From Anodontia alba (taxonomy: Eukaryota; Mollusca; Bivalvia; Lucinida; Lucinidae), in assembly GCA_964016985.1 (NCBI GenBank), contig OZ024826.1, positions 65,154,792 through 65,218,791 of the forward strand: DNA of 64,000 nt. The letters run 5' to 3'. Made by a program: the position numbers and the translations under genes. Below, in pieces: positions 46,780 to 58,792 of the stretch. Under the pieces are notes generated by a model. That model searched no databases. It worked only from the letters and a program-made list of their open reading frames with translations, and had not been told where the DNA came from. Numbering within the stretch: the stretch's first letter is position 1; each line of letters starts with the position of its first letter.

Positions 46780-48540
46780 AGACATTCTTTGAGCTCAGAG
46801 CAATCAGTCACTAATGAACCTCAAAGCTCAATGAATAAACAGAGACTTCTATTGCCTTTGGAGACAGATTTCAATACTCTGTCTGATCCAAGTATTGTTA
46901 TTGAACCTCCTACAAATACTTGGAAATCTAATAGATCTACTTCTCATAAATGCTCTAGTAGAAGAGATCTACCAAAATCTAAGCACAGAAAGAATAAAAG
47001 ATAATAGTTCCTCTTCTTCATCTTCCCCTCTTTTTCTTCTTTGTCTTCACCTAAAAGTAGGAAGTCAAAGCAGTCAAAACATTCCCATAAGAAGAGGAGA
47101 CAACAATCTCCCTTTTCTTCCTCTAGTGATTCTGTTAAAGACTATGGTGGATATCAAAGAGCTAAACATCCTTCTCCTCAGGCTTCTAAAGTTCATACAA
47201 GCGTACAACCTGATAAGATTTCAGAGTAATCACAGAATTTATTATTTGATAATTCTGTGCATCAAATATCTAAGTTTTTAGGATCAGATTCTGAATTGCT
47301 GATCCTTTGATAAAGCTATCAATGAAGTCTTCAGATTACTCCTGGAGGAGATGTATCCTAGACCTTCGGAAGATCACATTCCCTCCAAACCTTTATCGGG
47401 AATTTAACTTCTTATGGAGTCTCATACAACTCCATTACCACTTAGAAGAGGAGACAACAATCTCCCTCTTCTTTTTCTAGTGATTCTATTAAAGACTATG
47501 GTCGATATCAAAGAGCTAAACCTCCTTCTCCTCAGGCTTCTAAAGTTCATACAAGCCTACAACCTGATAGGGTTTTAGAGTAATCACAGAATTTATTATT
47601 TGATAATTCTGTACATCAGATATTTAAGGATTTAGGATCAGATTCTGAATTGGAGTCCTGGTCCTTTGATAAAGCTATCAATGAAGTCTTCAGATTACTC
47701 CTGGAGGAGATGTGTCCTAGACCTTCGGAAGATCACATTCCCTCCAAACCTTTATTGGGAATTGAACTTCTTATGGAGTCTCATACAACTCCATTACCAC
47801 TTTTCTCTCAATCTAAGCTAGTCAAAAATACTACCAAGTATATTCAAAGCAAACTAGATACGGATTAACTTGGTCAGGATTGGACATGTCCTCAACAATT
47901 TGTTAAATCTTTGGCTCCACTTAGATAGTACAAGACTAAATCACAATAATTTTGTACTCAAAACATTCCCCCCTCTTAATATTTCTAGCAAGGATAAATA
48001 CTCTGTTCCAATTAAGAACATGGAAGTTTTGGAAAAAAAGAGCTCATAGTCTAGTGGCAATCGATTCCCATGCTGATCTGTATTCTTCTGCAGCTGACCA
48101 ATGTCTGCAACAAGAGTCAATGTCAGTTAATGCTTTGTCCAGACTCTTGGAAGTGGTTGCCAAGTCTATCAAACATGCTACAGCTATGTCTACTATCTTG
48201 GCCGTAGAGTTGTTTCAGGCTTGATGCAATGCAACTATAGCCTCTTAAATTCTTTTGGATCATTCTAGTCATGCAATGAAAAATGTTCCTATTAATTCTC
48301 AATTACTCTTTGACAGTAAGATTAAGGAAGTGGCGAAATCTAATCTCGAAGCACAACAACATAGATTCTTGGCCTCTTCCACCAATACCCCGGCTATGCA
48401 ACCTCAGAAATCATCTTATAATGGTTACAGATCAGGAAACCTAGTCATCCTACTAAATCTTCTAGACCTAAACAGAATCTACCATATAGGTCTAAGAATC
48501 AGTCACAGTCCTTTATGTCTAATGAAAGGACTTTCCTAAG
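46780..48540 (+). pseudogene. DIRS gag-like region, copy A
   Basis: Frame-broken coding remnants include a Lys/Arg/Ser-rich stretch (KSKQSKHSHKKRRQQSPFSS, about 47065-47125), as in DIRS gag. Two more conserved-looking blocks follow at 47952-48224 (RLLEVVAKSIKHATAMST) and 48255-48539. Block 47091-47444 is duplicated in tandem as 47445-47798. Related but more decayed blocks occur in copies C (about 55080-55440) and D (about 38820-38930). Function is inferred from position and composition only. Confidence 0.6.
47091..47798 (+). repeat. 354-bp tandem duplication in DIRS copy A
   Basis: Units 47091-47444 and 47445-47798 share GAAGAGGAGACAACAATCTC at their start and CATACAACTCCATTACCACTT at their end, with few differences. 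The junction CATTACCACTT|AGAAGAGG is the new joint. The second unit carries an extra ~8 bp near 47652 (GGAGTCCT). Confidence 0.9.
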
Positions 48541-48659
48541 AAGAGTAGTAATGTAAGACAGTTCCCCTCCTCTAACCTGCCTTGTCTTCCACATAGTTCT
48601 GAAAGCCAACCCTTTCCACTGCCTACCTTACCACATCCAGAAGTAGAGTGTGAGGAAGA

Positions 48660-50180
48660 TTGGCCCATTTCGTGGAACGGTGGGGAAAATTAACTCAAAA
48701 CAAATTGGTTCTCTCTGTCGTCCAAGAAGGTTTCAGTATCCCATTTGATTTAACTTCTCTATCTACAGTTCCGATAAGTCTGAGTCAGTACCTGTTTCTC
48801 CCCATTATTAAGAGAAGAAATAACGGTACTTCTCCAGAAATGGGCAGTGAAAAGGGTACCAGATCTGGGAACTCACAGTTTTTACTCCCCCCTATTTCTT
48901 GTACCCCAAGTAGAACAGGAAAGTTGTGTCCCATGATAGATCTCGTCACCTTAAATCTATATATAAGAAAATAACCTTTTGCCATAGAGCAGATTATATT
49001 TCATTTCCTTTGGGATCATTGGGCCCATTGTGGTATATTTGAAAATGGATCTCTGCTCATGTATACGCAAGAGGGTGTAAGCAGTATTGTAAACTTCATT
49101 ACTGCTTATGAAGAATCTCAATAAAACTGAGACTCCCATTTTCTAATCCATAGTGTGTTTATTGTTTCCAAAGGCAATCTTTTTTATGTTTATTTTACTA
49201 CACTGCAGCTGGTGTTAGTGCCGTGTGGCGGCTGAAGAACATCTCCCCGTACATCACCATAGTGCAGATTATATTTCATTTCCTTTGGGATCATTGGGCC
49301 CATTGTGGTATATTTGTAAATGGAGTTCTGCTCATGTATACGCTAGAGGGCGTAAGCAGTGTTGCAAAATTCATTACTGCTTATGAAGAGTCTCAATAAA
49401 ACTGAGACTCCCATTTTCTAATCCTTAGTATATTCTTTGATTCCAAAGGCATTCTTTTTGAAGTTTATTTCAAGACGGAGACAACCAGGTCAGTTCGTCA
49501 TTCAATACTGGTCTTCATCAGTCGATATTGGTCAACGACTAGGCTGTCTCCATAGATCTAACAGGTGCCTATCTACATGTTCCAATTCATTTCCAATCAA
49601 AGAAGTACCTCTGCTTTATTTTTCGGTAATTCCAATTCACAGCACTACCTTTCGGAATGTCCCTAAGTCCATTGATTTCCACCAAACTGATGGATGTAAT
49701 AGCTGCTCATCTGCGTCAGCGTGCCATGTCACCTTTTCCGTACCTAGACAATTGGCTCATAAGAGATCTTATATGCGGCAGACTAATATCTCACACAATA
49801 TACTGTCTCCAAACGGGTTCATTCCAAATCTAAAAAAAGTCAGATTTGAACCCAGCTTAGCAATTCACCTTTATAGATATGGAATTTCTGACACAAATAA
49901 AAGTCAAAAAGGATTGCCTTTGGAAACAAAGAACACACAAAATCAGGAAAATCGGAGACTCGGTTTGATAACAGTAGTCACAGATACCACTAGATCGTAT
50001 GGAATCTTTATTTTGACAATCACACAATTTCTAACTCAGACTCAAGTTTCAGCTCGAACTTTCCTTTCTCTTTTGGGGAAACTCAATGCTGCAGCAGACT
50101 TAGTAGTTCTAGGCAAACTCCATTTATGCCTGCTTCAGGTGTGTCTTTTGTCAGTTTGGACTTGTACTTCCTTTGGATCA
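48660..50180 (+). pseudogene. DIRS reverse transcriptase remnant, copy A
   Basis: The pre-RT segment HFVERWGKLTQNKLVLSVV begins near 48663, followed by the first RT block (PMIDLVTLN, about 48932). A ~500-bp stretch with a 205-bp direct repeat (48982-49187 and 49257-49461) interrupts the domain. RT resumes near 49460, with motif A SIDLTGAYLHVPI (about 49549-49587), ALPFG, and motif C YLDNW (49741-49755), where the second catalytic Asp is replaced by Asn. Many stops and frameshifts make it inactive. The YLDDW-type box and surrounding words are those of DIRS-clade RTs. Confidence 0.82.
48982..49461 (+). repeat. 205-bp direct repeat, 275-bp spacing
   Basis: CATTTCCTTTGGGATCATTG...CTCAATAAAACTGAGACTCC occurs at 48982-49187 and again at 49257-49461. 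Each copy contains the hairpin GTCTCAGTTTTATTGAGA-type inverted word. It interrupts the RT domain of DIRS copy A. Confidence 0.85.
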
Positions 50181-50199
50181 TCAAATTTTTTTTGATCCA

Positions 50200-50447
50200 A
50201 TTTAATTTTAAGGGGTGGATGGATCCCAATCGCTTCGTTCAGGGAACATATATCCATCCTCCAGATCCCAATGCATTCCTTTTTATGGATGCCAGCCATT
50301 ATGGATGGGGTGCTCATCTCAAACTGATGAGACTATCCTTTCATGGTTACTGGAGAGAAGACCAATCCCAGCTCCACATCAATATTCTAGAAAAAATGGC
50401 CATTCATTTTGCACTGAAAATGGCCATACAGTACATTCACTACTTGT
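50200..50447 (+). pseudogene. DIRS RNase H remnant, copy A
   Basis: One open + frame reads LFMDASHYGWGAHL, then GYWREDQSQLHINILEKMA (about 50279-50400). This is the RNase H domain following DIRS RTs (first catalytic Asp in MDAS, Glu in NILE). It ends abruptly at IQYIHYL, where a TAGCTCACC head begins. Confidence 0.85.
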
Positions 50448-50914
50448 TAGCTCACCTGGAGCTTTGCTTCAGGTCAGCTTATGCCATGGCCTGTTGTCCG
50501 TTTTCTGTCCGTCATCCATTGTTGGCTTTTCACATTTGCGACATCTCCTCCAGAACCATAAGTTGGATTGAGCAGAAACTTAGTGAGAGGCATTGTGGCG
50601 ACATAGAGATTCAGAATTGCTAAAATTGTTCTGTTCCGATATCCAAGATGGCCACCATGGTGGCCATCTTGAAATTCTTTCAACAACATCTCCTCTCAAA
50701 TTGTAAGTCGGATTGAGCCGAAACTTGATGGGAGGCATCACAGTGACATAGAAATTCAGAATTGCTAAAATCATTCCGTTCCAATAGCCAAGATGGCCAC
50801 CACAGCGGCCATCTTGAAATTCTTTAAATGACATCTCCTCCCAAACTGTAAATCAGATTGAGCTGAAACTTGAAGGGAGGCATTGGAGCGACATAAAGAA
50901 TCAGAATTGCTAAA
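50448..50914 (+). mobile_element. 3'-truncated TAGCTCACC-type element with YY1-like monomers
   Basis: Head TAGCTCACCTGGAGC...GCTTCAGGTCAGCT, CCGTCATCC remnant, and two to three monomers of ~140 bp with AAGATGGCCACCATGGTGGCCATCTTG (about 50645 and 50790). No 3' domain or tail is present, and it stops at about 50914. It interrupts the RNase H of DIRS copy A. Confidence 0.72.
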
Positions 50915-51303
50915 AAGAGAGCAAGATCTGTATCCAAATCACATTCTTAAACTCAATCTCAGTCCAGAAGGTCTGAAGAAAAAAAATCTTCTAAAAGCAA
51001 ACATCATTATAGATCGTCTTTGACATCTTCATCCTCTTCTTCATTGTATTCCCCTCTTCATCATCATAAGAGGAAACATCATCATAGAGCTGGATCTCAC
51101 CATTGCTCTCATAAGAAATATCATAAGCAGGCTAGATTTTCTTCTTCTTTTTCCTCTTCTCCTTCTCCAAAGAGAGATTTTTGGAGAAAGAGTACTTCTA
51201 AACATCGTTCTCAGAGAAAGAACACTTCTACACATAGATCTCCTTTCCTGAAGCAATCTGTGAATAATTCTTCAAGAAATATCAGTCACAGTAGATCTGG
51301 ATC
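50915..51303 (+). pseudogene. DIRS copy B, gag-like 5' fragment
   Basis: A continuous Ser/Lys/His/Arg-rich frame (YRSSLTSSSSSSLYSPLHHH ... FWRKSTSKHRSQRKN, 51020-51319) resembles the basic N-terminal part of DIRS gag proteins. The frame is interrupted at 51300-51304 by an inverted-repeat-bounded insertion and appears to resume at 59448 (QYDENVDIS). Assignment to the same element as the RT at 61020-61980 is an inference from order and junctions. Confidence 0.6.
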
Positions 51304-51304
51304 T

Positions 51305-51880
51305 CAGGCTGTCACCTGATTCCTATATTCCTATATTTCTCCATATATTTTTAAAGCCTCCTATATTTCCTGTATTTTCCTAGAATTTGGACATTTTTCC
51401 TATATTTTTCTTCATAAATGCCTCTGGATTAATAGTTTTTTTTTACTTTCTCAAGATATTTTATTTGCAGTTTAAAGCTGTTTTTGACATCTAAATTATC
51501 CTCACCTTGCAGAAGTGCTGCTGTACATTGTGGCTCATACATGTGGACACCTTGTCAGATGATGAATGTGCCAATTTTCAAACCATTAAAGGTGTCCATA
51601 CTGGTTTTAACACTATTCTGTTTGTATAAATTGACGAAACATGTACAGAGGTTGAGACCTGGAAAACAAGACAAGGATATACAAAAGAGATTCAGAAGAA
51701 ATTATGATGATTTTTGCAGATCTGTATCCCATATTTCAATAAGAATAAAGATATCAGTAATGTGATTTGTTAGGTCAATTTGTTGATTTGTTAAATACTT
51801 GCTTTTAATGGAAGAAAAGAAAATATTTCAGGAGATCACAAAAAAACAGAAAATTCATATTCATAAATAGAGATGATGAA
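51305..51880. other. Unassigned arm of the TIR-bounded segment
   Basis: CCTATATTTCC-rich stretch (51320-51415), then about 430 bp of undefined sequence before LINE RT homology starts. A 93-codon + frame (51484-51765) is open but has no recognised motif. Confidence 0.4.
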
Positions 51881-51884
51881 AATA

Positions 51885-52603
51885 GTTTTTTTTTTTCAAG
51901 ATTATGGGGTTCTTACAACTCTGCAGTCTGGCTTCATGTCAGGAGATTCTACCATGATTCAACTTGTACATATTTATAATCAGTTTTGTAAAGCACTGGA
52001 CAATGGCAAAGAAGGCTTTTGTCAGACTGTGGCATAAGATCCAGAGTCTGATATATAAATTGCAGAAAGTTGGCAATAGTGGAATCCTGTTAAACTGGTT
52101 CATTGACTACCTTAAAAACAGACAACAAAGTCCTGTTACAGGAAGCCACTTCCAAGTATACTTTAGTTAAAGCAGGTGTCCCTCAAGGCTCAATACTTGG
52201 ACCATTACAACTCTTAGGATATATAAATGATATTGTAGAAATTGTACCATGAGGCTTTTTGCAGATGACATGAGTCTTTACCTTATAGGTGACAACCCAG
52301 CTGAAGCAGCTGTATAGCTCACTGCAGACCTCTGTAAAGTATAATTATGGGCATCTAGATGGTTATTGACTTTAATCTTCAAATTCAGAATCTCTGCTTT
52401 TATCAAGAAGAATAGATGAACCATAACACCCAGCTGTTTTTATGAACAGTCGACTAATTTCAGAGGTTAAGAACCACAATCACATAGGGCTGACTTTTTC
52501 TTATGACTGCTCTTGGCATGAAGACATTGAAACTGATCAATCAAAGGCCTGGTTGCGAGTGAATTTAATGCAGAAGCTGAAGTTCTCATTAGATAGGAAA
52601 TTT
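51885..52603 (+). pseudogene. Non-LTR retrotransposon (LINE) RT remnant, part 1
   Basis: In shifting + frames it reads DYGVLTTLQSGF, then CKALDNGKE, LLNWFIDYLKNRQQ, AGVPQGSILGPL (about 52171-52206), FADDMSLYLI (about 52257-52286, catalytic FADD box), and VKNHNHIGLTFSYDCSWH. The order is that of jockey/I-type LINE RT and thumb regions. The fragment lacks endonuclease and the N-terminal RT. It is cut at 52603 within LDRKF, and the remainder starts at 59010. Stops and shifts show it is dead. Confidence 0.88.
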
Positions 52604-52790
52604 CAACTGAACAATACATTAACCTATAGATAATGTGCTATTCTATTCTGTTTTCACACCTTCCACAGAAAAAACGACCTTTCAGTCGTAGTCTTAATCC
52701 AGAAGGTCCCTTAGGCAATTACCTGTGTGACGTAACTCTTCCCACTTAATTGATCACATGTCAGTTTCTTTTCTGTGGACAAAGAAAATC
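52604..52790 (+). repeat. Left inverted terminal repeat of DIRS copy C
   Basis: Matches the complement of 58793-58976 with few differences. Shared blocks include CCTATAGATAATGTGCTATT, CTTTCAGTCGTAGTCTTAAT and CAGAAGGTCCCTTAGGCAAT. Confidence 0.9.
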
Positions 52791-53297
52791 AACAAGGAGT
52801 TTTACCTGTGAAAGAAATTTGGATTATTTCTTTTCCTCACGGATAAATTTCTGTATCCTTGCGTTTTCTTTGTTTCTTTATCACTCCTTTCACTATCCAT
52901 GTTATTATTTGAAAATTTAGATTGTCGATTTCATGTATTTATTGACTGAGCTTTCACGACATCCGTTTTCATGACTCGCTATATTGGCACAACGCTCGTG
53001 TGAGGTCTGTTCAGAAGTCGTGTTTTTTATATCCAAAATTTTAACTTGTTCTTTTTGTTCCAGGTTATTCAGCGATGTGACATGCTATACCTGGACTATT
53101 ACTGCATATCTTGCAGAGAACTACGAGTTGGCAGAAGATTTCTATGGTGGAGAAGCTGATTAGTAAAGAACTTGCCAACCCTTATGGGTTATATGACAAT
53201 TCTTTACTGATGGGACACCACCCCTCATGGCTTTACTGCCCGGGGTAAGACCCATCTAGGTGGCATCTTATGGATGCTTAAGTATCCAAAACAAGTC

Positions 53298-53500
53298 TGT
53301 CCACCAGGCACCAGTCACCGGTCACCAGTCACCGGTCATTCATCATCAGCTTCACCAGGCATCAGTCACCAGTCTCCGGGCATCTAGGCATGAATAAACA
53401 CCGGTCATTCCTTACCAGTCACCGGTCATCCAGTCACTGGGCATCCAGGCAGGGATAAAATCACCGGGCATTTATCACCAGTCACTGGTCACCAGTCAAT
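53298..53500 (+). repeat. CACCAGTCACCGGTCA minisatellite, copy C
   Basis: Irregular CACCGGTCACCAGT units follow the same DIRS leader as in copies A and D. Confidence 0.8.
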
Positions 53501-53510
53501 TATTCACTGG

Positions 53511-53875
53511 TACTAGTGTCCGGTAATTGTGACAGATTACTAGTTACTTCTACCGGGCATCAGTTACGAGTACTAGTGTCCGGTCATTGTGTCGCATTAT
53601 TAGTGACTTTTCACCGGGCAAACAGTTACGTGTACTAGTGTCTGGTCATTATGTCCAATTACTAGTGTATACTACTGGCAATAGTTACGAGTACTAGTGT
53701 CCAGTTATCGTGTCGGATTACTAGTGACGTCTAACTGCCAATAGTTACGAGTTCTAGTGTCCGGTCATTGCGTCGGATTACTAATGACTTTTCACCTGGC
53801 AGTAGTTACGAAGACTAGTGTCTAGTCATTATGTCGGATTACTAGTGACTGGGTAGCAGTCACTAGTCTCCAAAC
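53511..53875 (+). repeat. 61-bp minisatellite, six units
   Basis: Units begin TACTAGTGTCCGGTCATT (53511, 53572, 53633, 53693, 53753, 53814, about 61 bp apart) and contain GTCGGATTACTAGTGAC. A seventh partial copy lies at about 54150. The ACTAGT palindrome occurs about twice per unit. Confidence 0.85.
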
Positions 53876-54510
53876 AATCTATTAATGTTCATAGAGCTTC
53901 ATAGACAAGTCAAGTCAATGGATACAGATTATAAAATGACAGTGTTGGATTAGAATACCTAGTAACCACTTATATAATAGAATTCTGTCCAGTCTTTCCC
54001 AAATTAGACTTAGAATTCTAAATAATTTATTGACTAATTATAGGAGTGTAATTCTATTAATATTTTGAATTAACTTATGATTTCTCTCTTTCATTTGTTG
54101 GAAAGAGTTTAACTTTGGATTTTTAGCGATTTTCACTGGCAGTAGTTACGTACACTAGTGTACGGTCATTATGTCGGATTACTAGTGACCAAGTAGTAGT
54201 CACTAGTCCTCGAACAACCTATTACTGCTTATAGAGCAACATAGACAAGTCAAACTTTGGGTTACAGGTTATAGAATGACAGCGATGGGTTCGAATACCT
54301 AGTAGCCTCTTATATCATAGAATTCTGTCCAGTCATTTCTGAATTAGACTTAGAATTCTAGATATATATATATATTTATCTTTGGTAAATGAATTAGAAT
54401 TATCGGTTACGGTCAAATTCGCAATTCATTGACCAAGTATAGGAGGTGGTTCTATCTATATTTAAAATAACTTATATCTCTTTTTATTTGCTGGAAAGAG
54501 ATTAACTGGG
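53860..54510 (+). repeat. ~330-bp diverged tandem duplication in DIRS copy C
   Basis: GTCACTAGTC...CATAGACAAGTCAA...ATAGAATTCTGTCCAGTC...TTAGACTTAGAATTCTA occurs at about 53868-54120 and about 54198-54510, with roughly 20% divergence and length differences. Confidence 0.75.
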
Positions 54511-55594
54511 CATTCACCTTATTCGACTCCAAGGCAAAGGTGAATTCCATACAATTATCGTTATTTTTGAAGAAGAAAAATATACACGGAATCAAATTAT
54601 TTCTTCTTCTCCTACTAAGTTTTTTTTTTCTACATGCTCGTGATATGTATCAGCTTGTAGTCTAGGGAATAAGTTAGATATAGAAAGCAGCAGTCGATCC
54701 TCTCTGCTTTCTATTAATGTTACATTCATAAAGTATCAGAAATCTAGACAAATTAGATAACTGATCCTTAGTAATTAGGAATTAATTTATTACAATTACT
54801 TTTATACTCTAATAAAATTTTCCTATATATATATAATTGAAATAATTAAGAGTCTATTTATCTACAACCTCTCTAGATTACAAAGATTAGTATAGAAGTC
54901 TAGTTGAGGTACATATTTCTTTTTGTTTATGTATATGGAAAATAGCCGGTCAGTTATGCTGTTATTCCATATTATACTATCCATTGATTAATTATGTAAA
55001 GAGTCTAGGTCAGTCGTGCCCTGTCTGAACTCTGGAATAAAATAATTGATAAGAAGAAAATTATATATAAAGGCAAAATAATTCAATATGCTCTTTACCT
55101 TGCCTTTCCTTTTTCTTTCTTGATCATCAAAGACTACGATAGTAATGTTCCAGATAATTTATGTCTCGGTTATAGAATTTATTAGGCTGAAGATTCTTCA
55201 TCTGGGAATAATAATTTTGCTATGATTACGGTTGGAAATTATTTAAGGAAGGTGTGAAACTTATAAACAACTAGACCTAATCTACGTATAGTATAGGTCT
55301 ACATTATCTATTATAATGAGGAATAGTTTGCTTCGACTAGCGCTAATGCCTCTACTATTTACACTTATAACAAGAGTCCATGTCAATCAAAGTTTGCTTG
55401 AACCCTTGGAATAGACAAATGGATAGATATTCAGAAAAGGCATTAATTTATCCAGTACGTGACTGATTATTATTGCTTTAATTACATATTATATACATTT
55501 TGTCTACTTAATTATTTAATTGGCTATGTAACCGTTCAGAAACTGTCACAGTCAAATTTTCTTAGATCTAAACAGTTCGAAGGCATAGATCCTA

Positions 55595-55850
55595 TATATA
55601 AAATGCTTAGAGGGTAATTAACGTAACGATAGTTTACCTCAAAATAGCAAATACAATTATACTCAAATTAATCATCCCTTTGTCCTACTCTGTTCGTTGA
55701 AGGTTAAGACAATGGGGAAAATATCTTATATATATAAAATGCTTAGAGGGTAATTAACGTAACGAATAGTTTACCTCAAAATAGCAGATACAATTATATT
55801 CAAAGTAATCAATCCTTTGTCCTACTCTGTATATACGTTGAAGGGAAAAC
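55595..55850 (+). repeat. ~135-bp tandem duplication in DIRS copy C
   Basis: ATAAAATGCTTAGAGGGTAA...GTAACGA.TAGTTTACCTC...CCTTTGTCCTACTCTGT occurs twice, about 135 bp apart, with few differences. Confidence 0.85.
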
Positions 55851-56350
55851 ATTTACTTACGATCGTTGATGAAATAACAAACATTTCATTACCTATACAT
55901 ATTAGGACTATATTTACTTGCCTCTCTTTTATGGTTAGATTCGTTAAGGGAACAACAGTTCTTCTCGCTATAAGAATTCAAGTTCCATTGGCGAGTAATG
56001 GAAAGAATACTATCTTGATATCTAGTTCGCTTCAAGGTAAAGGTTCTTTATATATATAAATCTCCATTCCGAAGCTGGATATGTATACTTTAGATACGAT
56101 AGTCATTTCAAGACGTTTTGATGGGTCATGAAATGCACTGTCTCAATTCATAATATAGAGTTCGTTTATATAAACTTCACAACGTAGTAAGTTTTCACCT
56201 ACGTTTCCCGTCAGATCTTACTATTTCGTGATACGATTTCGAACATACCGAAAGTTGTCTGATTATTCAGTCGGTAAATGAACTTTTGCTTAGCATTTAC
56301 ACTCTAAGCCATTAATATTATTTGACAATAGTTGGATATAATATATAATA

Positions 56351-56356
<6 letters not shown>

Positions 56357-56432
<76 letters not shown>

Positions 56433-56435
56433 TAT
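56357..56435. repeat. (AT)n microsatellite
   Basis: Nearly pure AT dinucleotide, self-complementary, within DIRS copy C. Confidence 0.95.
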
Positions 56436-58654
56436 TTATCTTCTTTAATTTTATGCTAAACTAGCTTTTTATGTTAGGTTGACCTTCCTCGCTACATCCC
56501 AGGTCTAAATCTTACTAACACTATTGACCTTTCACGTTATGTTGCAGGTCAAAAATCTTTCCTGAACAATTTAACAGCAATTTCTCAATATTCAGTGCGT
56601 GACGACTATATGAATACTCGGTAGTAATTTCAACACTTCGTTCGTTAAGCTAAGCTAAAGACAAGCTTAAGTTCTTAGAATGGATACTATCCTACGATTC
56701 GGTTCAAGGAGACACATCCATTCAGATCCCATTTCTGTTTATTTCTACCATACAATTTAGATGACTAAGAACTCATTTTTCTATCTTCGAATACAGAAGT
56801 AATGAGTGGTTGTTCTTGCATATTTGGTTAAAGATGGAACGAATTATATCTTCAACCTATATGACTTCAAATTAATAATAATTACCTATATTATTTTAAA
56901 TTAATACATGTTTTATCCTTGAGTCAGGGATCGTTGGTAACAATATGAATTATTACTCTCTATGATTTACATATAGATCTTGAGAGTATACATATTTTCT
57001 TCCTGAATTTCGATTCGAGCACGAAATCGAGTATTTCAGGAATTATCTATTGTCTAGAAATGGTTTTTTACACTATACATTTTCAATTCTAAAGTTTTTG
57101 AATGTTTATCAATAAATTCCGGGCAGTCATTTTTTATCTCTATTTTCCTTGGACAGTATTTCAGTCACAGTGAAGGACCTATCCTTTATACACTTTTAAA
57201 CTGGTAAAGGTAGAGTTATTCCTTGCCCGAATAAAATAGTTACGCTTAACGATTTATTCATAGCAGGAATTTGCCTTAGTAGTATATTCTTAATTTGGTG
57301 TTTCTATATCTATTCTCACTATTCCTAAATATTCGTGCAGAATAGTAACTCTATCTCTGAACCTATAAGTTTAGTTTTATCAGAGATAATATATCAGTAT
57401 GATTGAATTAAATCCCTAGAGAATGTCTGTCGCCCAATTACATTCTTTCTAGAGTTCTTTCCCTTTGTCAGAACATTCTGATTTTTCATTACTAAGTTAA
57501 TATTTGATTTTTGCTTGGATACCATGATTATGTACTTCGGAGTAGGTTCATGGTATTCTATTTCTGGCAATAGAAAAGATTCTATCCAGTTATTTCCTAT
57601 GGCTTAATCTCAACATATGGCAGGATTTTAAAGCCAATATAAGGCTGTCTTACAGTTGACTGTTATCAGCCGTTATTCTTCTCTCTTACATAAGTCTGTC
57701 AAACTCTATGTATGATGTTAGTAGTCTCTTCCTTTCTTAATTTGTCCAGGACACGAAACACTCTCGATATGTCCTATGACAAGTGTTTATTTATTGACTT
57801 GAGTTGTCTTTCTTCTCAGCAGATTTAGACAACCTCTGTGTTTTCTCTTTGCCTAGACTAAAAATTTGTTTATGCATTTAGTCTAGCAATAGTTAAACAA
57901 TAAAGTATGTATATACTTTGATTTCCTGATGGATAACTGAAATTGGGTTAAGACTACTCCACCTACACAATTTATTATTTCCATTTTATTCGATATTAAA
58001 AAGGGAATAATTATACAACATTATGGTTATCTCAATTTCATGACCTGTTTATTGGAAACGGTCATATCATTCCATTTAACAGACTCTAATGAGATCTTAA
58101 TTCTAATAGCTTAGACTATTACAATTAGATAATCTTTACATGTGTAGAATTTATCCGAAAATCTCAAGATATGTAGGTTATCTATAGGAAACTTGACTGA
58201 GAAGACTTTCCTCTTTTTAATTTGTGCCTTAAGGTAGACAGCTTATTGTCTAGACTTCTGTTTGACAAGTTCCGTTTCGAATATATTATCAAACAATATT
58301 CTTGCTTGCATTTGAAATGCAATATTGAGGTTATGTCTCAATGACTCTTTATTCTTTTTTAGGGCCAACAGTTGTTTCCCCCTAAAAAAGAAGAGGGGGT
58401 GGGGGGGGGCAATAATTAAGCCTCTGAGGCTTAAGTACTGGCATCCTCTAGAGTCTAATATTAACATACAAGGTAGTAAGACCCTAACACCTTTAAGATA
58501 TGTTATATACGTGAATCTAGACCATTCTTACTATTACATATAGAGTTAGAATGTATCTGATTCCTCAGAGTTTCCTGAGTCTTATCCAGAAGTGGTGGGA
58601 TTTTCTACAATTAAGCTAGAACAGGAGAGCTCCTGCCTCCTATTCTACGAATTC

Positions 58655-58750
58655 TAGCACATTATCTATAGGTTAATGTATTTTGCAGTTAAAATGAAGT
58701 TTTTAAAAGTAAAACATATTTTAACTAGCAATACTTAACCTATAGATAAT
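58655..58750 (+). repeat. Internal complementary region (ICR) of DIRS copy C
   Basis: The first half (GCACATTATCTATAGGTTAA to CAGTTAAA) is the complement of the element's left end. The second half (ATGAAGTTTTTAAAAGTAAA to ACCTATAGATAAT) is the complement of the right end (58962-59006). The fused junction CAGTTAAA|ATGAAG mirrors the joint of a circular intermediate. In DIRS-1 the ICR templates completion of the ends during replication. Confidence 0.88.
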
Positions 58751-58792
58751 CATGACTCCCACCTCCCTGCCCGCGCAGCTCTGTTCTATCTG

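Larger units (their letters stand above)
45804..50447 (+). mobile_element. Decayed DIRS-type retrotransposon, copy A
   Basis: The left end TTTTAACTTCATAATACATTAAT (45804) matches copies C and D. Downstream are the leader, the CACCAGTCAC minisatellite (46495-46765), a basic/Ser-rich gag-like region, RT and RNase H, all on + and broken by stops and frameshifts. It is cut at 50447 by a tandem-core element, and no methyltransferase, tyrosine recombinase or right terminal repeat is found beyond. Gene order gag-RT-RH and the RT type fit DIRS elements. Confidence 0.82.
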
